Of a stretch of DNA of 16,424 bases, positions 1 to 7,593 are shown one piece after another. The translations under genes and the position numbers were made by a program. The notes under the pieces were generated by a model. It worked only from the letters and a program-made list of their open reading frames with translations, did not search any database and was not told the origin of the DNA. The stretch lies in the NCBI GenBank assembly GCA_007127495.1, contig SKZG01000220.1, positions 1 to 16,424 of the forward strand, read 5' to 3'. The stretch comes from Planctomycetales bacterium. Its GTDB lineage: Bacteria; Planctomycetota; Planctomycetia; Pirellulales; Thermoguttaceae. Each line of letters begins with the position of its first letter. Position 1 is the first letter of the stretch.

Positions 1-2
1 CC

Positions 3-80
3 CCGCAGCCCGACCGGATCCTCGAAGCCAAAGTGCTGCGCAAACGCGACCACGAGTACACGCCCACCAAGGTCCGGTAG
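3..80 (+). CDS. C-terminal end of an unidentified protein (partial)
   Basis: Reading frame 3 is open from the window edge to a TAG at 78-80 and encodes about 25 residues ending DHEYTPTKVR. The composition is charged and ordinary for a coding C-terminus. A hairpin follows about 30 bases later, as expected at a gene end. The fragment is too short to name a family, and coding status is inferred from the open frame and context only. Confidence 0.4.
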   Translation, partial: PQPDRILEAKVLRKRDHEYTPTKVR

Positions 81-108
81 CCGCGATACTCGCCACGGGT
101 GATCTGTA

Positions 109-129
109 GCACGGGGGTCTCGCCCGTGC
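109..129. repeat. Hairpin, REP-like intergenic element
   Basis: The arms GCACGGG (109-115) and CCCGTGC (123-129) are perfectly complementary around a 7-base loop. There is no T tract on either side, so it is a poor intrinsic terminator. Hairpins of the form CACGGGC-loop-GCCCGTG are, from memory, frequent between planctomycete genes, so a REP-type repeat is the better guess. Only one copy is in this window. Confidence 0.4.
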
Positions 130-218
130 GATAGAAACGCAAAAACAGCACGCGGCAGGTATAGCCTGCGAGTGCCCAGCGCAACACCCCGGCAATAACG
201 CCGGCGCCGGCATACCTC

Positions 219-246
219 TTGCCGCAGAGCGCAATCGGGGTAGAAT
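219..246 (+). promoter_or_regulatory. Possible catalase promoter
   Basis: TTGCCG (219-224) and TAGAAT (241-246) are separated by 16 bases and lie upstream of the catalase gene on the same strand. Transcription would start near 253, giving a leader of about 180 bases. The match is fair, not strong. No known peroxide-regulator operator could be recognised. Confidence 0.35.
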
Positions 247-432
247 AACGGTGGTTCGCCGCGACAATGCTCCCGGCCGGCTTATGAACGGCTACCAGAA
301 ACGGAAGGCAACCACTCAACTTGACCTGAGTCGATTCGACCCGAGCCCGCGCAGAACGCGACCGCCCGTGTGGCAGGCATGTCTGAAAACGTGGACTTGT
401 CCACAGCCCCATTGCGAGAAGGAGAGAGTGCT

Positions 433-1887
433 ATGAAAGACCACGACCGTAAGCCCACGACGAACGATGCGGGCAACCCCGTATCGAGCGACGAGTTTTC
501 CCTTACCGTAGGCCCGGACGGCCCGATCCTGATGCACGACCATTACCTGGTCGAGCAGATGGCCAACTTCAACCGCGAGATGATCCCCGACCGCCAGCCC
601 CATGCGAAGGGCTCGGGGGCTTTCGGCCATTTCGAGGTCACCCAGGACGTCAGTGCTTATACCAAGGCGGCCGTGTTCCAGCCGGGCACGAAAACCGAAG
701 TGTTGGCCCGCTTCTCCACGGTGGCGGGCGAAAGCGGCAGCCCCGACACCTGGCGCGACGTACGCGGATTCGCGCTGAAGTTCTACACCACCGCCGGCAA
801 CTACGACATGGTCGGCAACAATACGCCTGTCTTCTTCGTTCGCGACCCCATGAAGTTCCAGCACTTCATCCATTCCCAAAAGCGACGCGCCGACAGCGGC
901 CTGCGCGACCACGACATGCAGTGGGACTTCTGGACCCTCTCGCCCGAATCGGCCCACCAGGTCACGATCCTGATGAGCGACCGCGGCGTGCCCAGAAGCT
1001 ATCGGCACATGAACGGCTACACGAGCCACACCTTCATGTGGGTCAATGCCAAGGGCGAGCGATACTGGGTCAAGTACCACTTCAAGACCGACCAAGGCAT
1101 TGAGTGTCTTACCCAGGAGGAAGCCGACCGGATCGCGGGCGAAGACGCTGACTACCACCGCCGCGACCTGTTCGACGCCATTGCGCGGGGCGATCACCCC
1201 AGTTGGACGCTCAAGGTGCAGGTCATGCCGTTCGCGGAGGCCGAGGGCTACCGGTTCAACCCCTTCGATCTGACCAAGGTCTGGCCGCACGCTGATTATC
1301 CCCTGCACGAAGTGGGCCGGCTCACCTTGAACCGCAACCCGAGCGATTTTCACAGCGAAATCGAGCAGGCGGCCTTCGAGCCGAACAGCTTCGTCCCCGG
1401 CATCGGCCCCAGCCCGGACAAAATGCTGCTCGCCCGCCTCATTTCTTACGCCGACGCCCACCGGGCGCGCCTGGGCGTGAACTACAAGCAGATTCCGGTC
1501 AACCGGCCGAAGTGCCCGGTGCATAGCTACAGCAAAGGCGGCGCGATGCGGATGGAGAACGTGTCCGATCCAGTTTACGCGCCCAACTCGAAGGGCGGCC
1601 CCGCGGCCGATCCCGAGCGCTACCCCGAAGACGCCGTCTGGAGCGCGAGCGGCGAATTTGTCCGCGCCGCCTACACCCAGCGCAAGGACGACGACGACTT
1701 CAGCCAGCCCGGCGCCCTGGTGCGCAAGGTGATGGACGATGCCCAGCGCGACCGGCTGGTGGCCAACGTGGTTGGGCACTTGAAGGACGGCGTATCGGAA
1801 CCGGTCCTCGAGCGGGCCTTCGAATACTGGCGCAACATCGACAAGGAGACCGGCGACCGCATCGCCAAGGGCGTGTACGATAAATAG
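433..1887 (+). CDS. katA: Monofunctional haem catalase, small-subunit type
   Basis: This 484-residue catalase decomposes hydrogen peroxide to water and oxygen, most likely in the cytoplasm since no signal peptide is visible. The family's active site is complete. The distal His is in [10 protein letters not shown] (His57), the distal Asn is in [11 protein letters not shown] (Asn130), and the proximal haem-ligand Tyr is in [14 protein letters not shown] (Tyr339). Length fits the small-subunit (about 480-500 residue) catalases and not the 700-residue large-subunit class, which carries an extra C-terminal domain. I chose ATG 433 because GGAGAG (421-426) precedes it at suitable spacing. An upstream in-frame start at 370 would add 21 unrelated residues. 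The gene appears to be transcribed alone. The symbol katA is used in the generic sense; katE-type naming is equally possible. Confidence 0.95.
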   Translation: MKDHDRKPTTNDAGNPVSSDEFSLTVGPDGPILMHDHYLVEQMANFNREMIPDRQPHAKGSGAFGHFEVTQDVSAYTKAAVFQPGTKTEVLARFSTVAGESGSPDTWRDVRGFALKFYTTAGNYDMVGNNTPVFFVRDPMKFQHFIHSQKRRADSGLRDHDMQWDFWTLSPESAHQVTILMSDRGVPRSYRHMNGYTSHTFMWVNAKGERYWVKYHFKTDQGIECLTQEEADRIAGEDADYHRRDLFDAIARGDHPSWTLKVQVMPFAEAEGYRFNPFDLTKVWPHADYPLHEVGRLTLNRNPSDFHSEIEQAAFEPNSFVPGIGPSPDKMLLARLISYADAHRARLGVNYKQIPVNRPKCPVHSYSKGGAMRMENVSDPVYAPNSKGGPAADPERYPEDAVWSASGEFVRAAYTQRKDDDDFSQPGALVRKVMDDAQRDRLVANVVGHLKDGVSEPVLERAFEYWRNIDKETGDRIAKGVYDK

Positions 1888-1912
1888 AGGGAGTTCTTTT
1901 CTGAATGGCCTG

Positions 1913-1932
1913 CTTCGAGGACGCCTTCGAAG
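1913..1932 (+). terminator. Weak hairpin after catalase
   Basis: CTTCGAGG (1913-1920) can pair with CCTTCGAAG (1924-1932) if one T is bulged, leaving a 3-base loop. It lies 25 bases behind the catalase stop codon. No T run follows, so any terminator role is uncertain. Confidence 0.25.
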
Positions 1933-1943
1933 GGCCCCAACCG

Positions 1944-1971
1944 TTGACACGAATGGACCGGCGCGTATATT
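1944..1971 (+). promoter_or_regulatory. Sigma-70-type promoter of the toxin-antitoxin pair
   Basis: A perfect TTGACA (1944-1949) is followed after 16 bases by TATATT (1966-1971). Transcription would start near 1978, about 45 bases before the antitoxin ATG at 2022. This is one of the best promoter matches in the window, and its strength fits the usual high antitoxin expression. Confidence 0.65.
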
Positions 1972-2021
1972 GAAGATGGTGCCCTGGGGCCTTGGTTGAT
2001 TGTGGATCATGGGGATTGACG

Positions 2022-2258
2022 ATGCCGACCTTTCAAGATGTGCTTTCCGCTGCCCGTACGCTGAATACGACCGAGCGAATACGACTGGCCAACGCAATTT
2101 GGGAGGATGTCCCGCCTGCAGACTGGCCATTGCCTGACGCCGAATGGATTGCCCTAGCCCAGCGGCGGTCGGCCGAGTACGACGAGGGGCGCATGTCGGC
2201 GACGACCTGGCCCGAAGTACAAGCCCGCGCGCGACGGAAGGCCGGCCTCAATGAATAA
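2022..2258 (+). CDS. Addiction module antitoxin (Unstab_antitox type)
   Basis: This 78-residue protein matches the putative addiction-module component family found upstream of ParE-like toxins. The family pattern is visible: a first helix with TTERIRLANAIWEDV (residues 16-30), then PDAEWIALAQRRSAEYDEGRMSATTWPEVQARARRK. Such proteins bind and neutralise the toxin and usually repress their own promoter. I start at ATG 2022 because the family begins with a short Met-x-x-x-x-[DE]-[VI]-L segment. A start at 1992 would add ten unrelated residues. The toxin frame begins inside the last codons of this gene (ATG 2251, stop 2256-2258), the usual coupling. The antitoxin looks intact although its toxin is broken. 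Confidence 0.85.
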   Translation: MPTFQDVLSAARTLNTTERIRLANAIWEDVPPADWPLPDAEWIALAQRRSAEYDEGRMSATTWPEVQARARRKAGLNE

Positions 2259-2435
2259 GCTGTTGATCGCCGAGGCCGCCGAGGAGGACTACACCGATTC
2301 CCTGAGGTGGTACGCCGAACGAAGCATCCATGCGGCCGAAGGATTTGAGGACGAGTTTGAGGGGGCGCTTGAATCGATTGCGGCACACCCTGATCGGTAT
2401 CCCACGTGCGATGATCGGCACCGGTACTTCCTGCA
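2251..2435 (+). pseudogene. ParE/RelE-like toxin, truncated after codon 61
   Basis: The first 61 codons encode a ParE-type toxin N-terminus: [20 protein letters not shown], then [30 protein letters not shown]. In intact relatives of about 95-100 residues this is followed by a conserved 'FPYAVIYR'-like strand and a C-terminal segment needed for toxicity. Here, from 2436 onward, the sequence is instead the antisense of an internal frr segment. The frame stays open to 2793 with unrelated residues, so any product would be a toxin N-terminus fused to nonsense. I infer a non-functional toxin. The start overlaps the antitoxin gene by 8 bases. Confidence 0.8.
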
Positions 2436-2567
2436 CACCTCGCCGGACAGCGGCGCCACGTTCAGGCGGATGACCCGGCCGTCGTTTTGCGGGTTGAAGC
2501 CGAGGTCGCTCGCCTGGACCGCCTTCTCGATGTCCTTCAGCGTGCCCGGATCGTACGGCCGGATGAC
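2436..2567 (-). pseudogene. Internal fragment of an frr gene (codons 67-110)
   Basis: These 132 bases align without gaps to 3805-3936 inside the resident frr gene, at a constant offset of 1369 bases and in the same orientation. I count ten base differences (at 2439, 2448, 2451, 2456, 2502, 2504, 2520, 2538, 2544, 2547). Nine leave the RRF protein unchanged and one (2456) makes Pro104 an Ala. Similarity ends abruptly on both sides. There is no start codon, ribosome binding site or RRF termini, so it is a non-coding relic. It sits where the ParE toxin gene is broken. Confidence 0.9.
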
Positions 2568-2678
2568 CTCATCGAAGCCGCGTTCGATCCGGTTGCCTGG
2601 CGCGTTGCCCGCTGCTACGCCCGGATTCCGAGGCGTGAAAGAAGGCTCTCGCGAAAGTCTTCGCCTTCGGCGACGGTT
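2568..2678. other. Unassigned junction between frr fragment and methyltransferase
   Basis: These 111 bases lie between the end of the frr fragment and the stop codon of the minus-strand methyltransferase. They resemble neither the rest of frr nor the missing C-terminal part of the ParE toxin in any frame I read. I see no terminator hairpin with a T run for either converging gene. Confidence 0.4.
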
Positions 2679-3563
2679 TCATCGGCAAGCAAGGGCTGAA
2701 TCAACGCGAATACTCTCCTGGCGCCCCTCAGTCCTGCGAATGCGCGCGACGGCCAGTTCGACGTATTCGGGGTTGAGTTCGATGCCCACGTAGTTCCGCT
2801 GCTGCTGCTCGCACACCACGCCCACGGTGCCGGAGCCGAAAAACGGGTCCAAAACCCAGTCATGCGGTTCAGAACCTGCCAGAACGCAGGGCTCGACCAG
2901 GGAAGTAGGAAACGTCGCGAAGTGCGCATCCGCAAAGGCTTCCGTCGGTATGGACCAGACCGTCCGCCGGTTTCGCCCGTTGCCCTCACGAATATTGTCC
3001 GCGCGGTAGTGGTATCGGAGGCTTTTGGAGAGCAAGAACACGTACTCATGAGACCGGGTAGGCCGGTCCTTCACACTCTCCGGCATGCAGTTGGGCTTCT
3101 CCCAGATAATGTCGCTTCGCAAATACCATCCCGCCTCTTGCAAGTCGAAAGCCAAACGCCAGAGTATTCCCACCAAATCCTTCGGCTTCAGGCCCTCAGG
3201 CGTCTTCGCGCGGTACGACATGGCGCGAACCGGGTTCTTCTTGTCCGGAGCGCGGTAGGCCCGGTTCCCGCTCGTGTAGCTGTCGCCGATGTTCAGCCAA
3301 ACCGTACCGTCGTCAGCCAACACACGATGCACCTGGTCAAAAACGGCGACCAAGCGGGCGATGTAGTCGTTCGGGTCATCCTCTGCCCCGATTTGACCGT
3401 TCGCCTGATAGTCGCGCAGGCCCCAGTAGGGCGGGGAAGTCACACAACATCGGAATAACCCGGCCGGCAGCAGCCCAAGGATATCGCTCGCATCCCCCTG
3501 GAACACGGTCGATTCCACGACGCCGGATGCATAGGTTTCACGTGGTTCTCGAACGAACCGCAT
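2679..3563 (-). CDS. Site-specific DNA methyltransferase (N4/N6 type, beta order)
   Basis: This 294-residue enzyme transfers a methyl group from S-adenosylmethionine to an exocyclic amino group in DNA. The catalytic motif IV is TSPPYWGLRDY (SPPY at residues 43-46), and the AdoMet-binding motif I is LDPFFGSGTVG (239-246) near the C-terminus. This IV-before-I order is that of the beta group. SPPY is commoner in N4-cytosine enzymes than DPPY, but the target base cannot be fixed from sequence. An intermediate segment FDLQEAGWYLRSDIIWEKPN is typical of the family. The start ATG 3563 has GAGGAAG just upstream and lies 10 bases behind the frr stop, so it is probably read from the rpsB operon transcript. 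No restriction endonuclease is nearby, which suggests a solitary methyltransferase. Length looks complete. Confidence 0.9.
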   Translation of the reverse strand: MRFVREPRETYASGVVESTVFQGDASDILGLLPAGLFRCCVTSPPYWGLRDYQANGQIGAEDDPNDYIARLVAVFDQVHRVLADDGTVWLNIGDSYTSGNRAYRAPDKKNPVRAMSYRAKTPEGLKPKDLVGILWRLAFDLQEAGWYLRSDIIWEKPNCMPESVKDRPTRSHEYVFLLSKSLRYHYRADNIREGNGRNRRTVWSIPTEAFADAHFATFPTSLVEPCVLAGSEPHDWVLDPFFGSGTVGVVCEQQQRNYVGIELNPEYVELAVARIRRTEGRQESIRVDSALACR

Positions 3564-3573
3564 AGCTTCCTCT

Positions 3574-4134
3574 TCACTCCTCCAGCACGTCCTTTTCCCG
3601 CGCGGCGGCCAGGTCGTTGGCCTCGGCCTCGTACTTCTTGATGAGTTCCTGGATCTCGTTCTTGACGTCGTCGCGCTCGTCTTCCGAGATGTCCTTGTCC
3701 TTCTCCGCTGCGTCGGCCGTCTTGTTGCCGTCGCGCCGAATGTTGCGCAGGGCCACTTTGCTTTCTTCCAGAAGTTCGCGCACCCGGCCCACCATCTTCC
3801 GGCGCACTTCGCCGGAAAGGGGCGGCACGTTCAGGCGGATGACCCGGCCGTCGTTTTGCGGGTTGAAGCCCAAGTCGCTCGCCTGGACGGCCTTCTCGAT
3901 GTCCTTGAGCGTTCCGGGATCGTACGGCCGGATGACAATCTGGTTCGGCTCCGGCGCGCCCACCGCAGCGATTTGCTTGATCGGCGTGGGCGAACCGTAC
4001 ACCTCGACCCGTAGTGAGTCGACCAGGCCGGGGTTCGCCCGCCCGGTGCGGATGCCCGCGAGCGAACTACGCAGCACGCTCACGGCCTTTTCCATGCGTT
4101 CTTCCACGTCCAGGAGGATTTCGTCGGTCGTCAT
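3574..4134 (-). CDS. frr: Ribosome recycling factor
   Basis: This 186-residue protein splits the post-termination ribosome together with EF-G. Characteristic stretches are [16 protein letters not shown], the beta-domain segment [19 protein letters not shown], the hinge-proximal [18 protein letters not shown], and the C-terminal coiled region with [12 protein letters not shown]. Length equals the usual 185 or so. I chose ATG 4134, which overlaps the pyrH stop as ATGA. A longer frame upstream only reads through pyrH. It is the fourth gene of the rpsB-tsf-pyrH-frr operon, a very widespread order. Codons 67-110 of a second, diverged frr copy lie 1369 bases away at 2436-2567. Confidence 0.97.
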   Translation of the reverse strand: MTTDEILLDVEERMEKAVSVLRSSLAGIRTGRANPGLVDSLRVEVYGSPTPIKQIAAVGAPEPNQIVIRPYDPGTLKDIEKAVQASDLGFNPQNDGRVIRLNVPPLSGEVRRKMVGRVRELLEESKVALRNIRRDGNKTADAAEKDKDISEDERDDVKNEIQELIKKYEAEANDLAAAREKDVLEE

Positions 4135-4910
4135 GGCTGCTCCGTCTTCGCGCGTTCCAGGGCCTCGGCACTGTGGACGAGCGTTCCGACACGCCGCCCC
4201 AACACGGCCGCCTCGATGTTCCCCGCCTTGCGGAAGTTGAAAACGAGGATGGGCATGGCGTACTCCATGCACTTGGTAATCGCCTCCGGGTCCATCACGC
4301 GGAGGTTCTGCCGCCGCACGTCGTCGTAGCTGAGTTCGCTGTAAAGGACGGCGTGCGGGTTCTTCTCGGGATCGGCGCTGTACACGCCGTCCACACGCGT
4401 TGCCTTGAGCAGGACGTCGGCATCGAGTTCCAGCGCGCGTTGGGCGGCGGCCGTATCGGTGGTGACGAAAGGACTGCCGGTGCCGGCAGCCAGGATGATG
4501 ATGCGGCCCTTTTCCAGGTGGCGGCGCGCGCGCCGCCGGATGTACGGCTCGGCCACCCCGTCAATGCGCATGGCGGTCATCAACCGCGTGTCGCACCCGA
4601 GCGATTCCAGCGAGTCCTGCAGGGCCAACCCGTTGATGACCGTGGCCAACATGCCCATGTAGTGGGCCGTCGCCTCGTGGACTGCGGAGGTGTTCGCGCT
4701 GAACTGGGCCCCGCGCAGGATGTTCCCCCCGCCGATCACGACGGCCATTTGCACACCGTGGCCGGCGGCGGCGGCGGTTTGGCGGGCGAGGTGCAGCACG
4801 GCGTCGGTGGCAATGCCCCGTTCGCCCGCGTGGATAAATCCCTCGCCGGAAATCTTCAGCACAACGCGCCGGAAGCTGGGAGCCGCCGCCGATGGATCGT
4901 CGTCTGCCAT
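4131..4910 (-). CDS. pyrH: UMP kinase
   Basis: This 259-residue bacterial UMP kinase phosphorylates UMP to UDP in pyrimidine nucleotide synthesis. It belongs to the amino acid kinase fold. Visible signatures are LKISGEGF (residues 18-25), [10 protein letters not shown] (58-67), [15 protein letters not shown] (84-98), [19 protein letters not shown] (141-159) and [17 protein letters not shown]. The N-terminus carries about a dozen extra residues before the first strand, which is minor. Its start lies 4 bases behind the tsf stop and its stop overlaps the frr start, so it is translationally coupled in the operon. Function is assigned with high certainty from conserved motifs and context. Confidence 0.97.
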   Translation of the reverse strand: MADDDPSAAAPSFRRVVLKISGEGFIHAGERGIATDAVLHLARQTAAAAGHGVQMAVVIGGGNILRGAQFSANTSAVHEATAHYMGMLATVINGLALQDSLESLGCDTRLMTAMRIDGVAEPYIRRRARRHLEKGRIIILAAGTGSPFVTTDTAAAQRALELDADVLLKATRVDGVYSADPEKNPHAVLYSELSYDDVRRQNLRVMDPEAITKCMEYAMPILVFNFRKAGNIEAAVLGRRVGTLVHSAEALERAKTEQP

Positions 4911-4914
4911 GAGT

Positions 4915-5751
4915 TCACTCCTTGGCCAATTCCCAGTGCAGGAACCGTTTCATTTTCATGCCTGCCTGCTTCGCTACTTGGCCCACGGTGGTCTTGCCGT
5001 CCTCGGCCTTGACGAACACCTGATCCTCCAGGCAATACATGGCATAGTAGTTCCGCAGCCGACCCTCGACCATTTTGTCGATGATGTTCTCGGGCTTTCC
5101 TTCCTGCCGTGCGGCTTCGGACAGGATTTCGCGTTCCTTGGCGACCTCGGCGGGATCAAGCTCGTCCTTGGTGACGACCGTGGGTCGCATGGCGGCGATG
5201 TGCATGCAAATGTCCTTGGCCACCTCGGGCGTTCCGCCTTCGACTTCCAGCACGACGCCCACGGCACCGTTGTGGTGCGCGTAGCCGCCGCAAGGGCCTT
5301 CGATGCGCGCCATCCGCTCGAACTGGAAGTTCTCGCGAATGCGGTTGTACAACTCATCGAGTTGGTTCTTGAGCGTCATCGCCGGCTTACTGGGCGACGG
5401 CTGCGCGAGCAGCTCGTCGGGCGTGGCGGCGCCGGGGCCCGTGGCAAGTTGGCGGGCCATGTCGCCTGCCAGGGCGACGAATTCGTCGTGGGCGGCCACC
5501 GGCGCGCTTTCGCACTTCAACTCCACGATGGCGCCCACGCCGGCGGTCATGTCGGCATGAACGGCAATGCGTCCGGCGGCCGTCTTGCGCCCCGCTTGTT
5601 TCTCGGCGGTCTTCTGGCCGGCCTTGCGCAGCAGCTCGATCGCCTTGTCGTGGTCGCCACCGGCTTCCGCCAGGGCCCTCTTACACTCCATCATGGGCAG
5701 CCCGGTCATTTCGCGAAGCGTTTTGACGGCGGCCGCGGTAATCTCTGCCAT
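4915..5751 (-). CDS. tsf: Elongation factor Ts
   Basis: This 278-residue protein is the guanine nucleotide exchange factor for EF-Tu. The N-terminal UBA-like region reads [20 protein letters not shown] (residues 4-23), close to the family's usual 'vk.LRe.TGagmmdCKkAL' pattern. The next segment, around residue 55, is rich in Lys and Ala ([20 protein letters not shown]), again as expected. The dimerisation/core part includes [20 protein letters not shown] and the C-terminal [19 protein letters not shown]. The start ATG 5751 is preceded by GGAG at short range. The gene lies 51 bases downstream of rpsB. Nothing is unusual apart from an acidic-poor linker around residues 105-125. Confidence 0.97.
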   Translation of the reverse strand: MAEITAAAVKTLREMTGLPMMECKRALAEAGGDHDKAIELLRKAGQKTAEKQAGRKTAAGRIAVHADMTAGVGAIVELKCESAPVAAHDEFVALAGDMARQLATGPGAATPDELLAQPSPSKPAMTLKNQLDELYNRIRENFQFERMARIEGPCGGYAHHNGAVGVVLEVEGGTPEVAKDICMHIAAMRPTVVTKDELDPAEVAKEREILSEAARQEGKPENIIDKMVEGRLRNYYAMYCLEDQVFVKAEDGKTTVGQVAKQAGMKMKRFLHWELAKE

Positions 5752-5802
5752 GGGTCACTTCTCCGTGTCAAACGAAATCGAATATCCAAAAGCCGGGCCG
5801 TT

Positions 5803-6543
5803 TCAGCCGGCGGCCACCGGCACCTCCGCCCCCACGTCCTTGCCCGCTTCGGCCTCGACGGCCGAACCTCGCCCGGCTGCAATCGCATCGGCCAACAGGC
5901 TCATGATCAAGTCGATGGATCGAATGCTGTCATCGTTGCCGGGAATGGGAAGGTCCACCAGGTCCGGATCGCTATCGGTGTCGATCAGGGCGACCGTGAC
6001 GACGCCCAGCTTGCGGGCCTCGCGCACGGCGTTCTTTTCTTTTTTCGGGTCGACAATGATCATGCACTCGGGCAGCCGGTTCATCGAACGCATGCCGTTG
6101 AGGTTGCGGTACATCTTCCGATACTCGCGGTTGAGCGCCGACTGCATCTTTTTCGAATAGTTCGCAAACCCCTCGCCTTCGCGCAGCGCTTCCAATTCTT
6201 CCAAGCGGGCGAGCCGGCTTCGGATCGTGCGGAAGTTCGTAAGGGTTCCACCCAGCCAGCGTTCGCTGACGAACGGCATGCCGCAGCGCGTGGCGTGGTT
6301 TTCGATGGAATCGGCCGCCTGACGCTTCGTCCCGACAAACAACGCCAAGCCGTTGTGGCCGGCGACCCCCTGCAGGTACTTCCGAGCCCTCAGCAGGCCG
6401 CGGATCGTTTCACGGACGTCGATAATGTGGATCAGGTTCCGCCGAGCGTAGATGTACGGTCGCATTTTGGGATTCCACCGGCTGGACCGGTGCCCGAAAT
6501 GGACTCCCGACTCAATCAACTCTTTGACTAACACTGTGGCCAA
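5803..6543 (-). CDS. rpsB: Small ribosomal subunit protein S2, TTG start
   Basis: The product is S2 of the 30S subunit. Signatures are [20 protein letters not shown] (near the start), [60 protein letters not shown] and the C-terminal [21 protein letters not shown]. The longest frame starts at ATG 6585, but I place the start at TTG 6543 (246 residues). A strong GGAGGG (6557-6552) lies 8 bases before it, and S2 proteins begin just a few residues before 'VKELIE'. The 14 residues gained with ATG 6585 match nothing in the family, and that ATG sits inside a palindrome. This is the first gene of the operon, about 120 bases behind its promoter. The tail is Ala/Glu/Val-rich and of no known role. Confidence 0.95.
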   Translation of the reverse strand: MATVLVKELIESGVHFGHRSSRWNPKMRPYIYARRNLIHIIDVRETIRGLLRARKYLQGVAGHNGLALFVGTKRQAADSIENHATRCGMPFVSERWLGGTLTNFRTIRSRLARLEELEALREGEGFANYSKKMQSALNREYRKMYRNLNGMRSMNRLPECMIIVDPKKEKNAVREARKLGVVTVALIDTDSDPDLVDLPIPGNDDSIRSIDLIMSLLADAIAAGRGSAVEAEAGKDVGAEVPVAAG

Positions 6544-6578
6544 TGTTTTGACCCTCCGTTGTGGCACACCGGCTAGGT

Positions 6579-6594
6579 CCCCCATCGATGGGGG
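6579..6594. promoter_or_regulatory. 16-base perfect palindrome in the rpsB leader
   Basis: Five C, then ATCGAT, then five G form an uninterrupted palindrome in the transcribed leader of rpsB, about 35 bases before the TTG start. In RNA it could fold into a short GC-capped hairpin or, across two molecules, a duplex. S2 is known in other bacteria to regulate its own operon through leader RNA. A similar role here is inference. Confidence 0.4.
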
Positions 6595-6672
6595 CGTCCG
6601 GCGTTGGCTTCGGTCGCTTGAGGAACAGTAGGTTCGGCTTGCCGCCTGGACCGTTCAGGCCGCAAACCCGGT

Positions 6673-6701
6673 AGGATAGCAGCCGCTGGCCGTTGCGTCA
6701 A
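6673..6701 (-). promoter_or_regulatory. Promoter of the rpsB-tsf-pyrH-frr operon
   Basis: Read on the minus strand, TTGACG (6701-6696) is followed after exactly 17 bases by TATCCT (6678-6673). Transcription would begin near 6666 and give a leader of roughly 120 bases before the S2 start. Position, strand and spacing all fit, and no other comparable match lies between here and rpsB. Confidence 0.7.
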
Positions 6702-7000
6702 CACCCGCCGCCGTTTGCCGCACCTTCCAACCCGTCGAGGGGGGATTGGTTCCGGATTGGCTTGTGACTCCGAAGGGGTGGCGTAGCCCCATTCTCCTTC
6801 TCGAGGCCGGTCGCGACGGCTTCGTTTGGTCTCGCGGGCTGCGTCCCGTATGTGCAGTGCCGATAGGTGGAAGGCGGTTCGCTCAGCCACTCCAGCCGCT
6901 AGCGCGACCCTCCCTTCCAATCGATCGAACGAGGTGGTAAGCTTTAGCCTAGTGAAGCGCAGCGTAATACCACCACAATGAGGTATGGAGGTCTCACCGA
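6702..7000. other. Intergenic region between rpsB promoter and HEPN gene
   Basis: The two transcription units diverge from this 299-base stretch. I see no gene in it. The only structure is the spaced inverted repeat at 6933-6974 next to the plus-strand gene start. Open frames here are short, lack ribosome binding sites and resemble nothing. Confidence 0.45.
6933..6974. promoter_or_regulatory. Spaced inverted repeat upstream of the HEPN gene
   Basis: GGTGGTA (6933-6939) and TACCACC (6968-6974) are perfect inverted copies with a 28-base gap, ending 26 bases before the GTG start at 7001. The gap is about the size of a core promoter, so paired repressor half-sites or a long-loop RNA hairpin are both possible. 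Assignment as an operator is inference. Confidence 0.35.
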
Positions 7001-7579
7001 GTGGCTTCGCGAGCCTACCAGCAATGGACCAGTGAACGTGCTGCGAAGTTGGATGAGATCGAGGCATCGCACGCTGCCTTTGGAGGAGCGGCACGGGGAC
7101 GCCGCTTCACAACCCTTCAGAGCAACCAATCCTACGCGGTAACGCTCACGGCGCAGTTTCAAGGATTCTGCCGCGACCTGCATGACGAATGTGCCGACCA
7201 TTTTGTGCTGGCGCTGTCGCCTGAAGCGTTACGGACGACAATCCGAAGACTGCTGCAGCAGGGCCGAAAATTGGATTCCGGCAATCCGAACCCCGGCAAC
7301 TTGGTTAGTGATTTTGGCAAGTTCGGCATCGATTTCTGGCCGGAAGTGAAGGCGCGACACAAGCGGGCCCAAACTTGGCACGCACGCCTGGGAATGTTGA
7401 CAGCCTGGCGAAATGCCATCGCGCACCAGGACTTTACACCCGAGAAGCTTCACGGCATTGATACGCTGACACTTGCACACGTCAAACAGTGGCGCAAAGC
7501 CTGCCGGGGGCTCGCCCGGGTTTTCGATGACGTGATGCGCGAGCATCTTCAGACGGCGACGGGAACGGCGCCGTGGTAA
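7001..7579 (+). CDS. HEPN-like domain protein, possible RNase
   Basis: This 192-residue, largely helical soluble protein has no recognised name. Near its C-terminal third it has TAWRNAIAHQDF, in which Arg137 and His142 form an R-x4-H motif in the 'RNAIAHQ' context typical of HEPN domains. Many HEPN proteins are ribonucleases of toxin or defence systems, and others only bind RNA or nucleotides. The N-terminal half (SYAVTLTAQFQGFCRDLHDE) also resembles the first helices of HEPN proteins. The GTG start at 7001 is supported by GGAGG (6987-6991). The next gene follows 14 bases after the stop with its own GGAGG, so the two probably form an operon. HEPN assignment is by motif and helix pattern only. 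Confidence 0.6.
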   Translation: MASRAYQQWTSERAAKLDEIEASHAAFGGAARGRRFTTLQSNQSYAVTLTAQFQGFCRDLHDECADHFVLALSPEALRTTIRRLLQQGRKLDSGNPNPGNLVSDFGKFGIDFWPEVKARHKRAQTWHARLGMLTAWRNAIAHQDFTPEKLHGIDTLTLAHVKQWRKACRGLARVFDDVMREHLQTATGTAPW

Positions 7580-7593
7580 ACGGAGGAACAATA

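Larger units (their letters stand above)
81..432. other. Intergenic region upstream of catalase
   Basis: No convincing gene is seen in these 352 bases. The region holds the hairpin at 109-129, a 12-base palindrome GCCGGCGCCGGC at 200-211, and a promoter-like pair at 219-246. A longer catalase reading frame could begin at 370, but the extra 21 residues match nothing expected in catalases and have a poorer ribosome binding site than the start at 433. Confidence 0.5.

Noticed and set aside
109..129. Intrinsic terminator of the leftmost gene
   Set aside because: The hairpin is good but no T run follows on either strand. It is better described as a REP-like hairpin.
316..2130. 604-codon minus-strand frame opposite catalase
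   Set aside because: It is antisense to a clearly identified catalase and crosses the toxin-antitoxin promoter. The composition is typical of antisense GC-rich coding DNA.
2862..3458. 198-codon plus-strand frame opposite the methyltransferase
   Set aside because: The methyltransferase motifs and ribosome binding site on the minus strand are decisive.
4690..6531. 613-codon plus-strand frame opposite pyrH, tsf and rpsB
   Set aside because: It is antisense to three unmistakable operon genes, with no start signals and no family resemblance.
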